Assembly (NCBI RefSeq): GCF_025421715.1
Contig: NZ_JAOEFC010000001.1
Location: forward strand, 930,001 to 994,000
DNA from: Microbacterium festucae
GTDB lineage: Bacteria; Actinomycetota; Actinomycetes; Actinomycetales; Microbacteriaceae
DNA: 64,000 nt
Direction of reading: 5' to 3'
Shown here: piece after piece, positions 1 to 13,722 of the stretch
Layout of the letters: each line of letters opens with the position of its first letter
Position numbering within the stretch: position 1 is the first letter of the stretch
Notes under the pieces: model-generated
Told to the model about the DNA's origin: nothing
The model's input: the letters and a program-made list of their open reading frames with translations, nothing else
The model's database searches: none
Position numbers and translations under genes: made by a program

Positions 1-437
1 GTGCCGTCTGCGGCGGGCAGCAGTCCCGCCATGCGCAGGCCGATGTCGACGAGCTTCACGTGGTGGAGACCGGGCACCGACGCCAGGTCGAACCACTCGG
101 CGCGGTCGGTCGTGCCGCCCACCTCGTGCCGCAGGCGTCCGCCGGTGATGTGGGCGCGGTAGATGATGCGCAGCGCGTGCAGGGGTTCGACCGCGTCGAG
201 GATGCGCTGCCCGGCGGGGATCACCCGCGAATGGATGCCGAGCAGTGCGTCGATCACCACGCGGTAGCCCGTCTCTTCGCGCACCTCCCGGCGCGCGGCG
301 AGCTCGGGGTCTTCGCCGGCTTCCAGTCCGCCGCCCGGCAGCGTCCACGCCGCGCGATGACCTTCGTTCCAGTGCGCGAGCAGCACGCGACCGTGGTCGT
401 CGGTGACGACGGCGTAGGCCGCGACGCGCAGGTCCAT
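1..437 (-). CDS. NUDIX hydrolase, cut by window edge
   Basis: A reading frame entering from the left edge and read leftwards; the start is the ATG whose complement is 435-437, and the 3' end is missing. The first 60 residues contain a complete Nudix box (about residues 36-58): GGLEAGE, then seven residues, then REVREETGY, the metal-binding core of nucleoside-diphosphate-X hydrolases. The preceding segment (VTDDHGRVLLAHWNEG) is the usual first strand of the fold. The substrate cannot be told; small actinobacterial Nudix proteins of this form are often housekeeping or unassigned. It lies downstream of the tRNA-Ala gene on the same strand. Family call is firm, exact role unknown. Confidence 0.88.
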   Translation of the reverse strand, partial: MDLRVAAYAVVTDDHGRVLLAHWNEGHRAAWTLPGGGLEAGEDPELAARREVREETGYRVVIDALLGIHSRVIPAGQRILDAVEPLHALRIIYRAHITGGRLRHEVGGTTDRAEWFDLASVPGLHHVKLVDIGLRMAGLLPAADG

Positions 438-511
438 AGGTGTCACCCTAACGCCGGCATCGGGCGCGGTGGACCACGCGCGGAACCGGGGCCGAGCCGA
501 GGAGGAAGGAG

Positions 512-584
512 TGGAGCCTGGGAGAATCGAACTCCCGACATCCTGCTTGCAAAGCAGGCGCTCTACCAACTGAGCTAAGGCCCC
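512..584 (-). tRNA. tRNA-Ala (anticodon TGC)
   Basis: The minus strand folds as a complete 73-nt cloverleaf. The acceptor stem starts GGGGCCT and closes with AGGCTCC, including one G-U pair. The D arm has AGCTCAGTTGGTAGAGC, the anticodon loop is CTTTGCAAG with anticodon TGC, and the T arm contains GTTCGATTC. The 3' CCA is not encoded in full. It follows tRNA-Ile by 29 bases, the common actinobacterial pair beyond gyrA. Confidence 0.97.
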
Positions 585-613
585 GCACGGTATGCGGTTG
601 TCGGACGGGATGG

Positions 614-687
614 TGGGGCTACCAGGACTTGAACCTGGGACCTCTTCATTATCAGTGAAGCGCTCTAACCGCCTGAGCTATAGCCCC
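614..687 (-). tRNA. tRNA-Ile (anticodon GAT)
   Basis: A 74-nt minus-strand cloverleaf: acceptor stem GGGGCTA paired with TAGCCCC, D arm AGCTCAGGCGGTTAGAGC, anticodon loop CTGATAATG with anticodon GAT, and T loop GTTCAAGTC. The 3' CCA is not fully encoded. It lies 81 bases beyond the DUF3566 gene on the same strand, so it may be read from the gyrase transcript or from its own promoter. Confidence 0.97.
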
Positions 688-768
688 GTTTGTCGGCTGC
701 CGGCTTGCGCCGTCAACCTCCAAGACTTTACCCGAATCGCGGGGAAATCCGAAATCCGGGCCGCGGTC

Positions 769-1169
769 TCAGTTCGAGGTGAAACCGACGAGCAGGCCGC
801 CGGTCACCTTGACCATGAGGTTGTAGATACCGGCCACCACGGCGCCGAGCACCGTGAGGACGATGAGGTTCAGGATCGCGACGATCGCCGCGAAAGCCAT
901 CACCTGCGGCAGGCCGACGACGTCGGTGAGCACGAAGCTCCCGTCGGTGAACGAGCCGAGCAGCGAGTCGAGCTGGGTGAGCAGGCCGGTGGTCTGCAGC
1001 ACCATGAACACGAGGAAGACGGCGACCACGGTCACGATGGCCAGGGCCACCGCGGCGAGGAACGACAGCTTCACGGCCGACCAGAAGTCGACGTAGACGA
1101 GGCGGAGCCGCACCTGCTTGGCGCTGGTCTTGCTCGACGACTTCCTCGCCAGCTTGTCGGCAACGGTGC

Positions 1170-1173
<4 letters not shown>
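769..1173 (-). CDS. DUF3566 membrane protein
   Basis: A 134-residue protein with a basic, serine/lysine-rich N-terminus (residues 1-20) followed by two strongly hydrophobic stretches at about 32-60 and 88-125, so an inner-membrane protein with two transmembrane segments. DUF3566 proteins occur directly downstream of gyrA throughout Actinobacteria; their function is unknown. The start ATG overlaps the gyrA stop as ATGA, which indicates translational coupling. Family assignment rests on the pattern [18 protein letters not shown] near the N-terminus and on the neighbourhood. Confidence 0.9.
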
Positions 1174-3776
<2,603 letters not shown>

Positions 3777-3789
3777 GTTCTCTCAGCGA

Positions 3790-5892
<2,103 letters not shown>

Positions 5893-5952
5893 TCAAGGAT
5901 GTGTACAGTCTACCCTTTTCCACCCGCCGCACGCCGCTCTACGCCCCTGTGG

Positions 5953-5970
5953 CGCGCGAATCTTCGCGCG
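5953..5970. terminator. short GC hairpin between dciA-like gene and gyrB
   Basis: CGCGCGAA, two bases, TTCGCGCG: eight complementary bases with almost no loop, 19 bases past the dciA-like stop on the minus strand. It is followed by GC-rich sequence rather than a T run, so a factor-independent terminator is only possible; it could also sit in the gyrB leader. Confidence 0.3.
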
Positions 5971-5988
5971 GATGCCCCGGGACGTGGT

Positions 5989-6480
5989 TCAGCCGTAGGT
6001 ATCGCGAGGGCCCCGCCCTGGAACGGCTCTCGGGCCCCATTTCCAGGAGGGGACGTCCGGTCCGATGAACCGGATGTTCTGCACCCCCGCGTCGGGGAAC
6101 CGACGCGAGAGCTCGGTGACGATGGCGGTGCGCATGAGTTGCAGGTTCTTGGCCCACGCCGTCGAGTCGCACTGCACGGTCAGCAATCCGCCCGACAGCG
6201 CCACCGGCGTCGCGTGACGCGCGGTCTCTTCACCGGCGGCATCGGCCCACTGCAGCACGAGGTCTTCCTGGGCGAGCTGGGAGTCCCACCCCGAGGTGCG
6301 GGTGAGGTCGGCGATCACGTCGCCGAGGCCCTTGGGGTCACGACCCGCGGTGAACGGCTGGTTCTCATCGTCGTCGTTGCCGCGGCGACGCCGGCGACGC
6401 TTGGTGGCCTTCGAGGGCTCGAGCCCGCGCAGGCGCAGATAGGTGGAGAGGGTCTCGGGCACGTCCGCGTCTTCAGACAC
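5989..6480 (-). CDS. DciA-like (DUF721) replication-associated protein
   Basis: About 163 residues from the GTG at 6480. That start is preferred because GGAGG lies six bases upstream and because GTGTCTGA overlaps the recF stop; in-frame ATG codons at 6486 and 6513 are alternatives. The centre is rich in arginine (ATKRRRRRRG), followed by the DUF721 core: WADAAGEETARHATPVALSGGLLTVQCDSTAWAKNL in pieces. DUF721 proteins of the DciA type load or recruit the replicative helicase in bacteria lacking DnaC. The recF-DUF721-gyrB arrangement is standard in Actinobacteria. Function is by family, not shown here. Confidence 0.88.
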   Translation of the reverse strand: MSEDADVPETLSTYLRLRGLEPSKATKRRRRRRGNDDDENQPFTAGRDPKGLGDVIADLTRTSGWDSQLAQEDLVLQWADAAGEETARHATPVALSGGLLTVQCDSTAWAKNLQLMRTAIVTELSRRFPDAGVQNIRFIGPDVPSWKWGPRAVPGRGPRDTYG

Positions 6481-7666
6481 CGGCATCCTCCCGGATCGTG
6501 CCGGCCTCGACACGCACGGTGCGGGCGCGCAGCGCCGGCGGCACGTCTTCCTCCACCGCCGCGGTGACGATGACCTGCTCGAAATCGGCGACGACGCCGG
6601 CCAGGCGTGAACGCCGGTCGGTGTCGAGCTCGGCGAACACGTCGTCGAGGATCAGCACCGGGTCGCCCAGCATCGACTGCTCGCGCAGCAGCCGGGCAGA
6701 GGCCAGGCGCAGCGCGAGGGCCACCGACCACGATTCGCCGTGCGACGCGTATCCCTTCACCGGGAGGCCCCGCACCCGCAGCAGCAGGTCGTCGCGGTGG
6801 GGACCGACGAGGGTGACGGCGCGATCGAGCTCGGCGTCGCGTTTGGCGGCCAGCGCCGTGCGGAAACGGGCCTCGATCTGCTCCTGCGTCTGCACCGCGT
6901 CGCCGGCGGAGGCCGCCGCGGGGGCGGGCGCGGCGTCCCGCGCGTCGTCATCGTCGTCGGCCGCCGCGCCGTCGAGGGAGAGCAGCCACTCCAGCTGCGG
7001 GCTGTGATCGGCGCCGGCGATGGCGGTGTAGGCGTCGGCCAGCGGCTGCGACAGGTCGGCGGCCAGCGCGAGCCGCCCGCGGATCACCTGCGTACCCAGC
7101 TGCACGAGCTTGTCGTCCCAGACGTCGAGGGTCGACAGCTCGTCACCGCGGATGCCGCGGGCACGAGCCGACTTCAGCAGAGTGGTGCGCTGTCGCAGCA
7201 CGCGCTCGTAGTCGGCGAGCACGCCCGCCATGCGCGGCGCGCGCTGGATGAGCAGCTGATCGGCGAAACGGCGGCGGGCCGACGGGTCGCCGCGGACGAT
7301 CTGTAGGTCTTCGGGGGCGAAGAGCACGACCTGCGCGTAGCGCGGCAGCTCGCTGGTCTTCACGGGCGACCCGTTGACGCGGGCCTTGTTCGATCCGGTG
7401 CGGTTCAGCTGTGCTTCCAGTTGCACGCGTCGCTCGCCGAAGGCGAGTCGGGCCCGCACGATGGCGGCATCCTGCCCATCGCGCACCATCGGGGCGTCTT
7501 GCGACACGCGGTGCGAGCCGAGCGTCGCGAAGTAGGCGATCGCTTCGGCGAGGTTGGTCTTGCCCTGGCCGTTGCGGCCGACGAACACGTTGGCGCCCGC
7601 GACCAGCGAGACGTCGACGGCCGCATAGTTGCGGAAGTCGACGAGGCTCAACTGCTCCACGATCAC
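6473..7666 (-). CDS. recF: DNA replication and repair protein RecF
   Basis: 397 residues. RecF is an ABC/SMC-like ATPase that directs RecOR to single-strand gaps. Walker A is GRNGQGKT (residues 30-37), the signature region is SHGESWSVALALRLAS near residue 310, and Walker B is VLILDDVFAELD near 337. A low-complexity acidic/alanine insertion lies around residues 230-255 (DDDDDARDAAPAPAAA), common in this genus. It follows dnaN by 66 bases on the same strand. Confidence 0.97.
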   Translation of the reverse strand: MIVEQLSLVDFRNYAAVDVSLVAGANVFVGRNGQGKTNLAEAIAYFATLGSHRVSQDAPMVRDGQDAAIVRARLAFGERRVQLEAQLNRTGSNKARVNGSPVKTSELPRYAQVVLFAPEDLQIVRGDPSARRRFADQLLIQRAPRMAGVLADYERVLRQRTTLLKSARARGIRGDELSTLDVWDDKLVQLGTQVIRGRLALAADLSQPLADAYTAIAGADHSPQLEWLLSLDGAAADDDDDARDAAPAPAAASAGDAVQTQEQIEARFRTALAAKRDAELDRAVTLVGPHRDDLLLRVRGLPVKGYASHGESWSVALALRLASARLLREQSMLGDPVLILDDVFAELDTDRRSRLAGVVADFEQVIVTAAVEEDVPPALRARTVRVEAGTIREDAGV

Positions 7667-7732
7667 CGATTCAGCCTAGGCCGAGCGGGCGACACGCGTG
7701 GGCGTCGACGGTGCCGCCGTGACGGCCCCGCC

Positions 7733-8875
7733 TCAACGCAGCAGCAGGTTCGGCTGCAGCAGGTACTTGAAGCTCTCGGGCGTGCCCGAGGTCTGCGGCG
7801 TGATGAGCACGGGGCTCAGCTTGTTGGCGTTCTCGCTCGAGGTGAACGTGATGCGCGTGAACTCGCTCTTCACCGCGCCCAGCGACTCGAGCAGGTACTG
7901 GGGGTTCAGGCCCAGCGTGACCTCTTCGCCGTTGAGCGTCGCATCCACCGACTCGGTGGCGCGCGCCTGCTCGGTGCCGGAGGCGTCCATCGACACGCCT
8001 TCGTCGCTGAAGGTGAACCGCAGCGGCGCCGAGCGGTCGAGCACGAGCGCCACACGACGCACGGCCTCGATGAGATCGGCGGTGTTGACGACCGCGTAGT
8101 GATCGGTCTGCTCGGGGAACAGTCGGCGCACGGGCGGGAAGTTGCCCTTGATCAGCAGCGAGGTGACGGTCTTGTTGCCCGCGGTGAACGCGATGATCTC
8201 GCGATCGCCCGATCCCGAGAACGCGATCTTGATGTCACCGGAGTGCGCGAACGTCTTGCCGACCTCGGTGAGGGTGCGGGCAGGCACCAGAGCCGTGGTC
8301 GACTCGGTGTCGCCGGCGACGACGCCGCCGTCCCACGGGATGTCGCGCAGGGCGACGCGGTAGCGGTCGGTGGCCACGAGGCTCAGCTCGGTGCCGGCGA
8401 CCTCGAGCTGCACGCCGGTGAGCACGGGGGTCACATCGTCGCGCGAGGCGGCGAAGGCCACCTGCGCGATCGCCGTGGCGAAGTCTTCGGCGGGAACGAG
8501 CCCCGCGTCGCCGCTCACCTCGGGGATGGCGGGGTATTCCTGCACCGGCATCGACGCGAGCGTGAAGCGCGCCGACCCGCAGCTGAGCACGATGCCGTCG
8601 TCGTCCTGGACGATCTGGATCGGCGCATTGGGCAGGCGGCTGGCGATCTCGGAGAGCAACCGGCCGTGCACGAGGATCGTGCCGGGCTCGTCGACCGTGG
8701 CCTCGATCGTGGTGCGGGCGGATGCTTCGTAGTCGAACGCAGCGAGCGACAGGCCGTCTTCGCTGGCTTCGATGAGCACACCGGCCAGGATCGGCTGGGG
8801 GTTGCGCTGCGGAAGAAGCTTCACGACAAACGACACGGCCTCGCTGAAAACGTCGCGATTGACGTGGAACTTCAC
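7733..8875 (-). CDS. dnaN: DNA polymerase III beta sliding clamp
   Basis: 380 residues, usual length, starting MKFHVNRDVFSEAVSFVVKL. Three repeated clamp domains are recognisable, with the family-typical LLIKGNFPPVRRLFPE segment in the middle and a C-terminal ITPQTSGTPESFKYLLQP ending near the conserved LMP-type edge. The protein encircles DNA as a dimer and tethers polymerase III. It sits directly across the origin spacer from dnaA, both read leftwards. Confidence 0.98.
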   Translation of the reverse strand: MKFHVNRDVFSEAVSFVVKLLPQRNPQPILAGVLIEASEDGLSLAAFDYEASARTTIEATVDEPGTILVHGRLLSEIASRLPNAPIQIVQDDDGIVLSCGSARFTLASMPVQEYPAIPEVSGDAGLVPAEDFATAIAQVAFAASRDDVTPVLTGVQLEVAGTELSLVATDRYRVALRDIPWDGGVVAGDTESTTALVPARTLTEVGKTFAHSGDIKIAFSGSGDREIIAFTAGNKTVTSLLIKGNFPPVRRLFPEQTDHYAVVNTADLIEAVRRVALVLDRSAPLRFTFSDEGVSMDASGTEQARATESVDATLNGEEVTLGLNPQYLLESLGAVKSEFTRITFTSSENANKLSPVLITPQTSGTPESFKYLLQPNLLLR

Positions 8876-9303
8876 TGGCGCTCCCTTGTCGGTGGTGAGG
8901 GCTCTCCCATGCTAGTGCCCTCGCCGTCGTGGTTTGTCAGCCTCTTGCGCCGGGGCGCCCTCACCGAGCAGGTGATCGAACGGGGATTTCTCTAGATGGA
9001 TCTTTGTCATGGTGTTAACGGCTGTGGAAACTGTGGACAACTCGGCCGATCCCGCTCCACGAGCGGAAACCACACGCGTGTAACTTGTGGGCGAGCTGCG
9101 GATGGACGTCGACCCCCGGCGAATGACAGCGGTGTCATTCACGGATGTCATCCACAGGCTCTCCACGATCCCTCACAGACTCGACGGCCGGATGCCAAGT
9201 TATCCACAGGCTGTCCACACTGTGTAGAACGCGAATATTGGGGTCGCCGAGGCATCCGTGTCAAGAACGGAACGGGGAATGCACCGGTGCGTGACGCAGG
9301 GAG
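8876..9303. other. oriC: dnaA-dnaN intergenic origin
   Basis: A 428-base spacer. It holds a perfect DnaA box TTATCCACA (9200-9208) and near-boxes TTGTCCACA on the minus strand (9032-9040), TCATCCACA (9148-9156) and CTGTCCACA (9211-9219). The AT-richest stretch is about 8980-9020 (contains TTTCTCTAGATGGATCTTTG) and is the likely unwinding element; another short one, CGAATATT, lies at 9231. Actinobacterial origins normally occupy this spacer. Genes on both sides of the wider region run away from it. Confidence 0.85.
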
Positions 9304-10725
9304 TCAGCGACCGACGCGGCCGAGCTGCGTGGTGATCTCGCTCACCTGGTTGTAGATCGAGCGCCGCTCCTTCATGAGCTCGCTGATCTTCTTGTACGCG
9401 TACATCACCGTGGTGTGGTCGCGGTTGCCGAACAGCTGGCCGATCTTCGGCAGTGACAGGCTCGTGCGCTCACGGCACAGGTACATCGCGATCTGGCGGG
9501 CGGTGGCGACGGCCTGCGAGCGGCTCGACCCGTAGAGGTCGTCGACCGACAGGCGGAAGTACTGCGCGGTGGCGGTGATGATGTCGGTCGGGGAGATGAC
9601 GTTGGCATCATCGGTGTCGACGATGTCGCGCAGCACGGTCTGGGCCAGCGAGATGTCGAGCGTGGAACGGTTGAGGCTCGCGAAGGCCGAGACGCGGATG
9701 AGCGCGCCCTCCAGCTCGCGGATGTTGCTGGAGACCTTCGTGGCGATGTACTCGAGCACGTCGTCGGGAACGAGGAGGCGCTCCGACTGGGCCTTCTTGC
9801 GCAGGATCGCGATGCGCGTCTCGAGGTCGGGGGCCTGCACGTCGGTGATCAGGCCCCACTCGAAGCGGCTGCGCATGCGGTCTTCGAAGCCGGTGAGGTG
9901 CCGGGGCGGCACGTCGCTGGTGATGACGACCTGCTTGTCGTGATCGTGGAGCGTGTTGAACGTGTGGAAGAAGGCCTCCTGCGTCTCGGCCTTCCCCTGC
10001 AAGAACTGGATGTCGTCGATGAGGAGGATGTCGACGTCGCGGTAGCGCGCCTGGAACGCGGAGCCGCGGTTGTTGGCGATCGAGTTGATGAAGTCGTTGG
10101 TGAATTCCTCGCTCGACACATAGCGCACCTTGATGCCGGTGTAGAGGCTGATGGCGTAGTCGCCGATCGCGTGCAGCAGGTGGGTCTTGCCCAGGCCCGA
10201 GTCGCCGTAGATGAACAGCGGGTTATAGGCCTTGGCGGGGGCTTCGGCCACGGCCACGGCCGCGGCGTGTGCGAAGCGGTTGGACTGGCCGATGACGAAG
10301 TTGTCGAACGTGTACTTCGGGTTGAGCCTGGTGTCGCTGCGGGATGACACCGACGGCGGCTCGGGGAAGTCCTCGGTGGGGCGCGGGATCGTCGGCAGCA
10401 CGGTCGGCAGCGGCGCGGCGGGCTCGCGCGGGGCCGCCGGCGACGCGTCGACGAGCTCGGGGTTGACCACGACGCGGAAGGTCGTGGCGGCCGGCTCGGC
10501 GTCGACGTGCGCGAGGGCTTCGAGGATCGGCGCGCGCAGGCGCTTGTTGAACTGCGCGGCGGTGAGGTCGTTGGGGACGTCGAGATAGAGGGTGCCGCCC
10601 ATGACTCCCTGTGCCACGGCGAGGTTGAGGAACCCCTGCAGCTGCGGGGTGACGCGGTCGTCGCCGTCGAGCGAGTCCAGCACCGCGGTCCAGACGGGCA
10701 CGTCCGGGATCTCGTGCTCTGTCAT
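9304..10725 (-). CDS. dnaA: Chromosomal replication initiator DnaA
   Basis: 473 residues from the ATG at 10725 ([19 protein letters not shown]); the frame is open further upstream but the family begins here. Domain I is residues 1-75, a proline-rich linker spans about 95-135, and the AAA+ domain starts at [15 protein letters not shown]. Walker A is GDSGLGKT (174-181), Walker [11 protein letters not shown]. Domain IV carries the DNA-binding signature [13 protein letters not shown] near the C-terminus. It opens oriC and acts as a transcription factor at DnaA boxes, which lie on both sides of the gene. Confidence 0.98.
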   Translation of the reverse strand: MTEHEIPDVPVWTAVLDSLDGDDRVTPQLQGFLNLAVAQGVMGGTLYLDVPNDLTAAQFNKRLRAPILEALAHVDAEPAATTFRVVVNPELVDASPAAPREPAAPLPTVLPTIPRPTEDFPEPPSVSSRSDTRLNPKYTFDNFVIGQSNRFAHAAAVAVAEAPAKAYNPLFIYGDSGLGKTHLLHAIGDYAISLYTGIKVRYVSSEEFTNDFINSIANNRGSAFQARYRDVDILLIDDIQFLQGKAETQEAFFHTFNTLHDHDKQVVITSDVPPRHLTGFEDRMRSRFEWGLITDVQAPDLETRIAILRKKAQSERLLVPDDVLEYIATKVSSNIRELEGALIRVSAFASLNRSTLDISLAQTVLRDIVDTDDANVISPTDIITATAQYFRLSVDDLYGSSRSQAVATARQIAMYLCRERTSLSLPKIGQLFGNRDHTTVMYAYKKISELMKERRSIYNQVSEITTQLGRVGR

Positions 10726-11114
10726 GTCATCCCCGTGTCTCGTTCTGCTGTGATCCGACTGCGGGGCCGCGACCTGGTCGCTGCACTCCCGTCGCGGCTG
10801 TGCTCCCCGTCTGTGCGGGACACCCGCGGGTGGGCGGATGCGATGATGGCATTCATCCACAGCTGTGGATAACTGCCTCCGACACGGTAATCACGAGGGG
10901 GTTCAGGCGCCAAATCCACTGTAGTTGCGGGCCGCGTGTCGCTGCGAGGCCGATCGTGGACCCGTGGATAAGGTGTGAACCGGCTGCGCCCGGTTTGGGT
11001 TCTCAGGCGTCCCGACGTATCCTTAGTCGGTTGACTTATGCCCACACGGGCAGTCCCTGTACCTGTGTCCCCGGCCTAGAGCGTTCCGGTGACCGCCGAT
11101 CCGGAGTGATCCCA
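10726..11114. promoter_or_regulatory. dnaA-rpmH spacer with DnaA boxes and divergent promoters
   Basis: This 389-base divergent spacer has a close pair TCATCCACA (10853-10861) and perfect TGTGGATAA (10864-10872, minus-strand TTATCCACA), plus CGTGGATAA (10963-10971). Their position between dnaA and rpmH fits DnaA autoregulation and a second origin box cluster. A possible rpmH promoter is TTGGGT-17-TATCCT (10995-11023). No gene is seen here. Confidence 0.6.
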
Positions 11115-11252
11115 ATGAGCAAGCGCACGTTCCAGCCCAACAACCGCCGCCGCGCCAAGAAGCACGGCTTCCGCGCCCGCATGCGCACCCGCGCCGGCCG
11201 CGCCATCCTGTCGGCTCGCCGCGGCAAGGGCCGCACCGAACTCTCCGCCTGA
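11115..11252 (+). CDS. rpmH: Ribosomal protein bL34
   Basis: 45 residues, [20 protein letters not shown] followed by an arginine-rich tail, complete and typical. bL34 is a basic 50S subunit protein. It is the first gene of the rightward rpmH-rnpA-yidD-yidC-jag-rsmG group. GGAG occurs at 11102-11105, nine bases before the ATG. Confidence 0.98.
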   Translation: MSKRTFQPNNRRRAKKHGFRARMRTRAGRAILSARRGKGRTELSA

Positions 11253-11263
11253 TCCGACCAGCG

Positions 11264-11602
11264 GTGCTGGCGCGCGGGAACCGCATCACCCGCGGGGCGG
11301 AGTACAAGGCCGTCGTCCGTGGGGGTTCTCGCTGTGCCGGTGCCACCGCGGTGACGTACGTCGTGTCCACGACCGACGAGCGTCCCGCCCGATTCGGCTT
11401 CATCGTGAGCAAGCAGGTGGGCAATGCAGTCACCCGCAACACCGTGCGCCGGCGTCTCAAGTCCGTGTGCGCAGAAGCGCTGCCGACCGTGAGGCCCGGC
11501 GCCGACGTCGTCATCCGCGCGCTTCCCTCCGCGGCATCCGCGTCGTACGACGCTCTGCGCGGCGACGTGCTGCGATGCCTCGCCCGGAAAGCCGCCGCGT
11601 GA
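11264..11602 (+). CDS. rnpA: Ribonuclease P protein component
   Basis: 112 residues from GTG at 11264, 11 bases after rpmH. It binds RNase P RNA and helps mature tRNA 5' ends. The start MLARGNRITRGAEYKAVVRG and the central segment FGFIVSKQVGNAVTRNTVRRRLK (the RNR-like motif NxVxRRxxKR) identify it. The stop overlaps the yidD start. Confidence 0.97.
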   Translation: MLARGNRITRGAEYKAVVRGGSRCAGATAVTYVVSTTDERPARFGFIVSKQVGNAVTRNTVRRRLKSVCAEALPTVRPGADVVIRALPSAASASYDALRGDVLRCLARKAAA

Positions 11603-11955
11603 GTTCGGCGACGCTGCCCGCCTCGGCCACCGGAGAAGGCTCCCTCTCCTGGGATGCCGCTGCCCGCACCCTTCCCTTGGTGCCGCGCAACCTGGTGCTC
11701 GCCGCTCTGCACGGCTATCGCGCGACGATCTCGCATCTCTACGGCGACGTCTGCAAGTACTACCCCTCGTGCTCCGCCTACGCGGTCGGCGCTGTGCAGC
11801 AGCACGGTGCGATCAAAGGTGCTGCGCTGACCGCCCTCCGACTCGGCCGCTGCCACCCGTGGGCGCGCGGCGGGATCGACGACGTGCCGCCGCATGCGCA
11901 CTATCGGCACTCACTGACTCCGCACGGATTCGTCGTGCCTCCCAGAAAGGACTGA
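11599..11955 (+). CDS. yidD: Membrane protein insertion efficiency factor YidD
   Basis: 118 residues from the GTG at 11599, overlapping the rnpA stop as GTGA; the frame is open further upstream but only as rnpA shadow. The core GDVCKYYPSCSAYAVGAVQQHGAIKG and LRLGRCHPWARGGIDDVP is the diagnostic cysteine/histidine YidD pattern. The small membrane-associated protein aids YidC-dependent insertion. The N-terminal 20-25 residues are an unusual low-complexity extension. Confidence 0.95.
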   Translation: MSSATLPASATGEGSLSWDAAARTLPLVPRNLVLAALHGYRATISHLYGDVCKYYPSCSAYAVGAVQQHGAIKGAALTALRLGRCHPWARGGIDDVPPHAHYRHSLTPHGFVVPPRKD

Positions 11956-11958
11956 TCC

Positions 11959-13164
11959 GTGCTGGATCTTCTGTTCCGCGCCGCTGCCGCCACACCCACG
12001 CCGGCAGTCCCCACACCCACCACGCCGCCGCCCGGTACCGGCATGGACTTCTTCAGCATCATCATGTGGCCGTTCAAGTGGTTCGTCGAGGCGATCCTCG
12101 TGGCCTGGCACTGGGTGTTCACCTCGATCGGCCTCGACCCGTCGGCCGGCCTCACCTGGGTCATGTCGATCATCGGTCTGGTGATCGTGGTGCGCTCGGC
12201 GCTCATCCCGCTGTTCGTGCGGCAGATCAAGAGCCAGCGCAAGATGATGGAAATCGCTCCTGAACTGCGAAAAGTTCAGGAGAAGTACAAGGGCAAGAAG
12301 GACCAGCTCTCTCGCGAGGCCATGAGCCGCGAGACCATGGCGCTCTACTCGAAGCACGGCACCACGCCGGTGTCGAGCTGCCTGCCGCTGCTGGTGCAGA
12401 TGCCCATCCTGCTGGGCATGTTCTACACGCTGAGCGACGTGAAGAAGCACGCCGAGTGGGGCCTGGGAGGCGTGGGCCTGCTGAGCGCCGAGCTCACCAA
12501 GCAGTTCTACGACGCCCAGCTGTTCGGCGTCGCCCCGCTGCACACCAGCCTGATGGATGCCATCAACACGAAGCCCTCCGGCTGGGAAGTCACGGTCATC
12601 ATCCTGATCGTCCTGGTCGTGCTGATGATCGCGTCGCAGTTCATCACCCAGCTGCAGATCATCTCGAAGAACCTGTCGCCCGAGGCCAAGACCGGCCAGG
12701 CGTACCAGATGCAGAAGATCATGCTCTACGTGCTGCCCCTGGGCTTCATCTTCTCGGGTGTGTTCTTCCCGCTCGGCGTGGTGCTCTACTGGTTCACCTC
12801 CAACATCTGGACGATGGTGCAGCAGTTCATCGTCATCCGGAACATGCCGACGCCGGGCTCCGACGCGGCCAAGGCTCGCGAAGAGCGCCTCGCGCGCAAG
12901 GGCAAGGCCATCGACTCCTCGGGCAAGATCGTGCCGATGGAGAAGTACCAGGCCGAGCAGGCACGCCTCTACGAAGAAGCCCAGCGCGCCAAGGAGCAGG
13001 CTCCCAAGCGTCAGCAGCCGGTCAACAAGAAGCGCGCCAAGAAGCAGGGCCAGCAGGGTGGACAGAAGGGCGAGCAGGGCGGCCAGAAGAACGGCCAGAA
13101 TCCCAAGCCGAACCTCCAGCCGCCGGCTGCTCCCGACTCCCCGTCCGGCCCCACGGCATCCTGA
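11959..13164 (+). CDS. yidC: Membrane protein insertase YidC
   Basis: 401 residues from GTG at 11959, three bases after the yidD stop, with AAAGGA upstream. Oxa1/YidC-type insertase: hydrophobic segments at about 30-60, 65-90, 135-160, 205-230 and 255-285, and the family segment RQIKSQRKMMEIAPELRKVQ with TPVSSCLPLLVQMPILLGMF. The N-terminus is a short alanine/proline/threonine linker rather than a large periplasmic domain. The C-terminal 70 residues are lysine/glutamine-rich (KKRAKKQGQQGGQKGEQGGQ) and probably contact ribosomes. Confidence 0.97.
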   Translation: MLDLLFRAAAATPTPAVPTPTTPPPGTGMDFFSIIMWPFKWFVEAILVAWHWVFTSIGLDPSAGLTWVMSIIGLVIVVRSALIPLFVRQIKSQRKMMEIAPELRKVQEKYKGKKDQLSREAMSRETMALYSKHGTTPVSSCLPLLVQMPILLGMFYTLSDVKKHAEWGLGGVGLLSAELTKQFYDAQLFGVAPLHTSLMDAINTKPSGWEVTVIILIVLVVLMIASQFITQLQIISKNLSPEAKTGQAYQMQKIMLYVLPLGFIFSGVFFPLGVVLYWFTSNIWTMVQQFIVIRNMPTPGSDAAKAREERLARKGKAIDSSGKIVPMEKYQAEQARLYEEAQRAKEQAPKRQQPVNKKRAKKQGQQGGQKGEQGGQKNGQNPKPNLQPPAAPDSPSGPTAS

Positions 13165-13181
13165 TCACACGAGGAACCGAC

Positions 13182-13703
13182 ATGACCACGCCCAATGACA
13201 CGCAGACCACGGCCCCCTCGGGCGCCGTGGTGACCGACGCCACCGTCGAGCAGCTCGAAGAAGAAGGCGACATCGCCGCCGATTACCTCGAGGGACTGCT
13301 CGACATCGCCGACGTCGACGGCGACCTCGCCCTCGACGTGCGCGGCGGTCGTGCCTACGTCTCCGTCGAGAACGAGGACGAGGCGGCGCTCTCGCTGATC
13401 TCGGAGCCCGACACCGTGCAGGCGCTGCAGGAGCTGACCCGTATCGCGGTGCAGGCGAAGACCGGCCGGTTCTCCCGCCTCATCCTCGATATCGGCGGAT
13501 CCCGTGAGGCGCGCGAGCAGCAGCTCGAGAAGCTGGTCGACCGCGCCATCACCCGCATCGAAGACGGCGCGACGCAGGCCTCCCTGCCCGCCATGTCGAG
13601 CTACGAGCGCAAGCTGGTGCACGACATCGTGTCGGACCGCGGCTTCGTGTCGGAGTCGTACGGCGAGGGTGCGGACCGTCACACCGTGATCCGCCGCGCG
13701 TGA
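13182..13703 (+). CDS. Jag/KhpB-type RNA-binding protein
   Basis: 173 residues, ATG at 13182 with GAGGAA upstream. After an acidic N-terminal 50 residues there is a KH domain and then an R3H domain, ending SSYERKLVHDIVSDRGFVSESYGEG, where Glu/Arg/His of the R3H motif are visible. The protein is the usual partner encoded behind yidC; in other bacteria KhpB/Jag binds RNA and affects cell elongation. A parS site begins three bases after its stop codon. Confidence 0.93.
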   Translation: MTTPNDTQTTAPSGAVVTDATVEQLEEEGDIAADYLEGLLDIADVDGDLALDVRGGRAYVSVENEDEAALSLISEPDTVQALQELTRIAVQAKTGRFSRLILDIGGSREAREQQLEKLVDRAITRIEDGATQASLPAMSSYERKLVHDIVSDRGFVSESYGEGADRHTVIRRA

Positions 13704-13705
13704 CG

Positions 13706-13719
13706 TTTCACGTGAAACG
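13706..13719. promoter_or_regulatory. parS site 1
   Basis: Perfect 14-bp palindrome GTTTCACGTGAAAC in the short jag-rsmG spacer. This is the ParB nucleation sequence; flanks are C and G rather than T and A. Confidence 0.93.
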
Positions 13720-13722
13720 CTG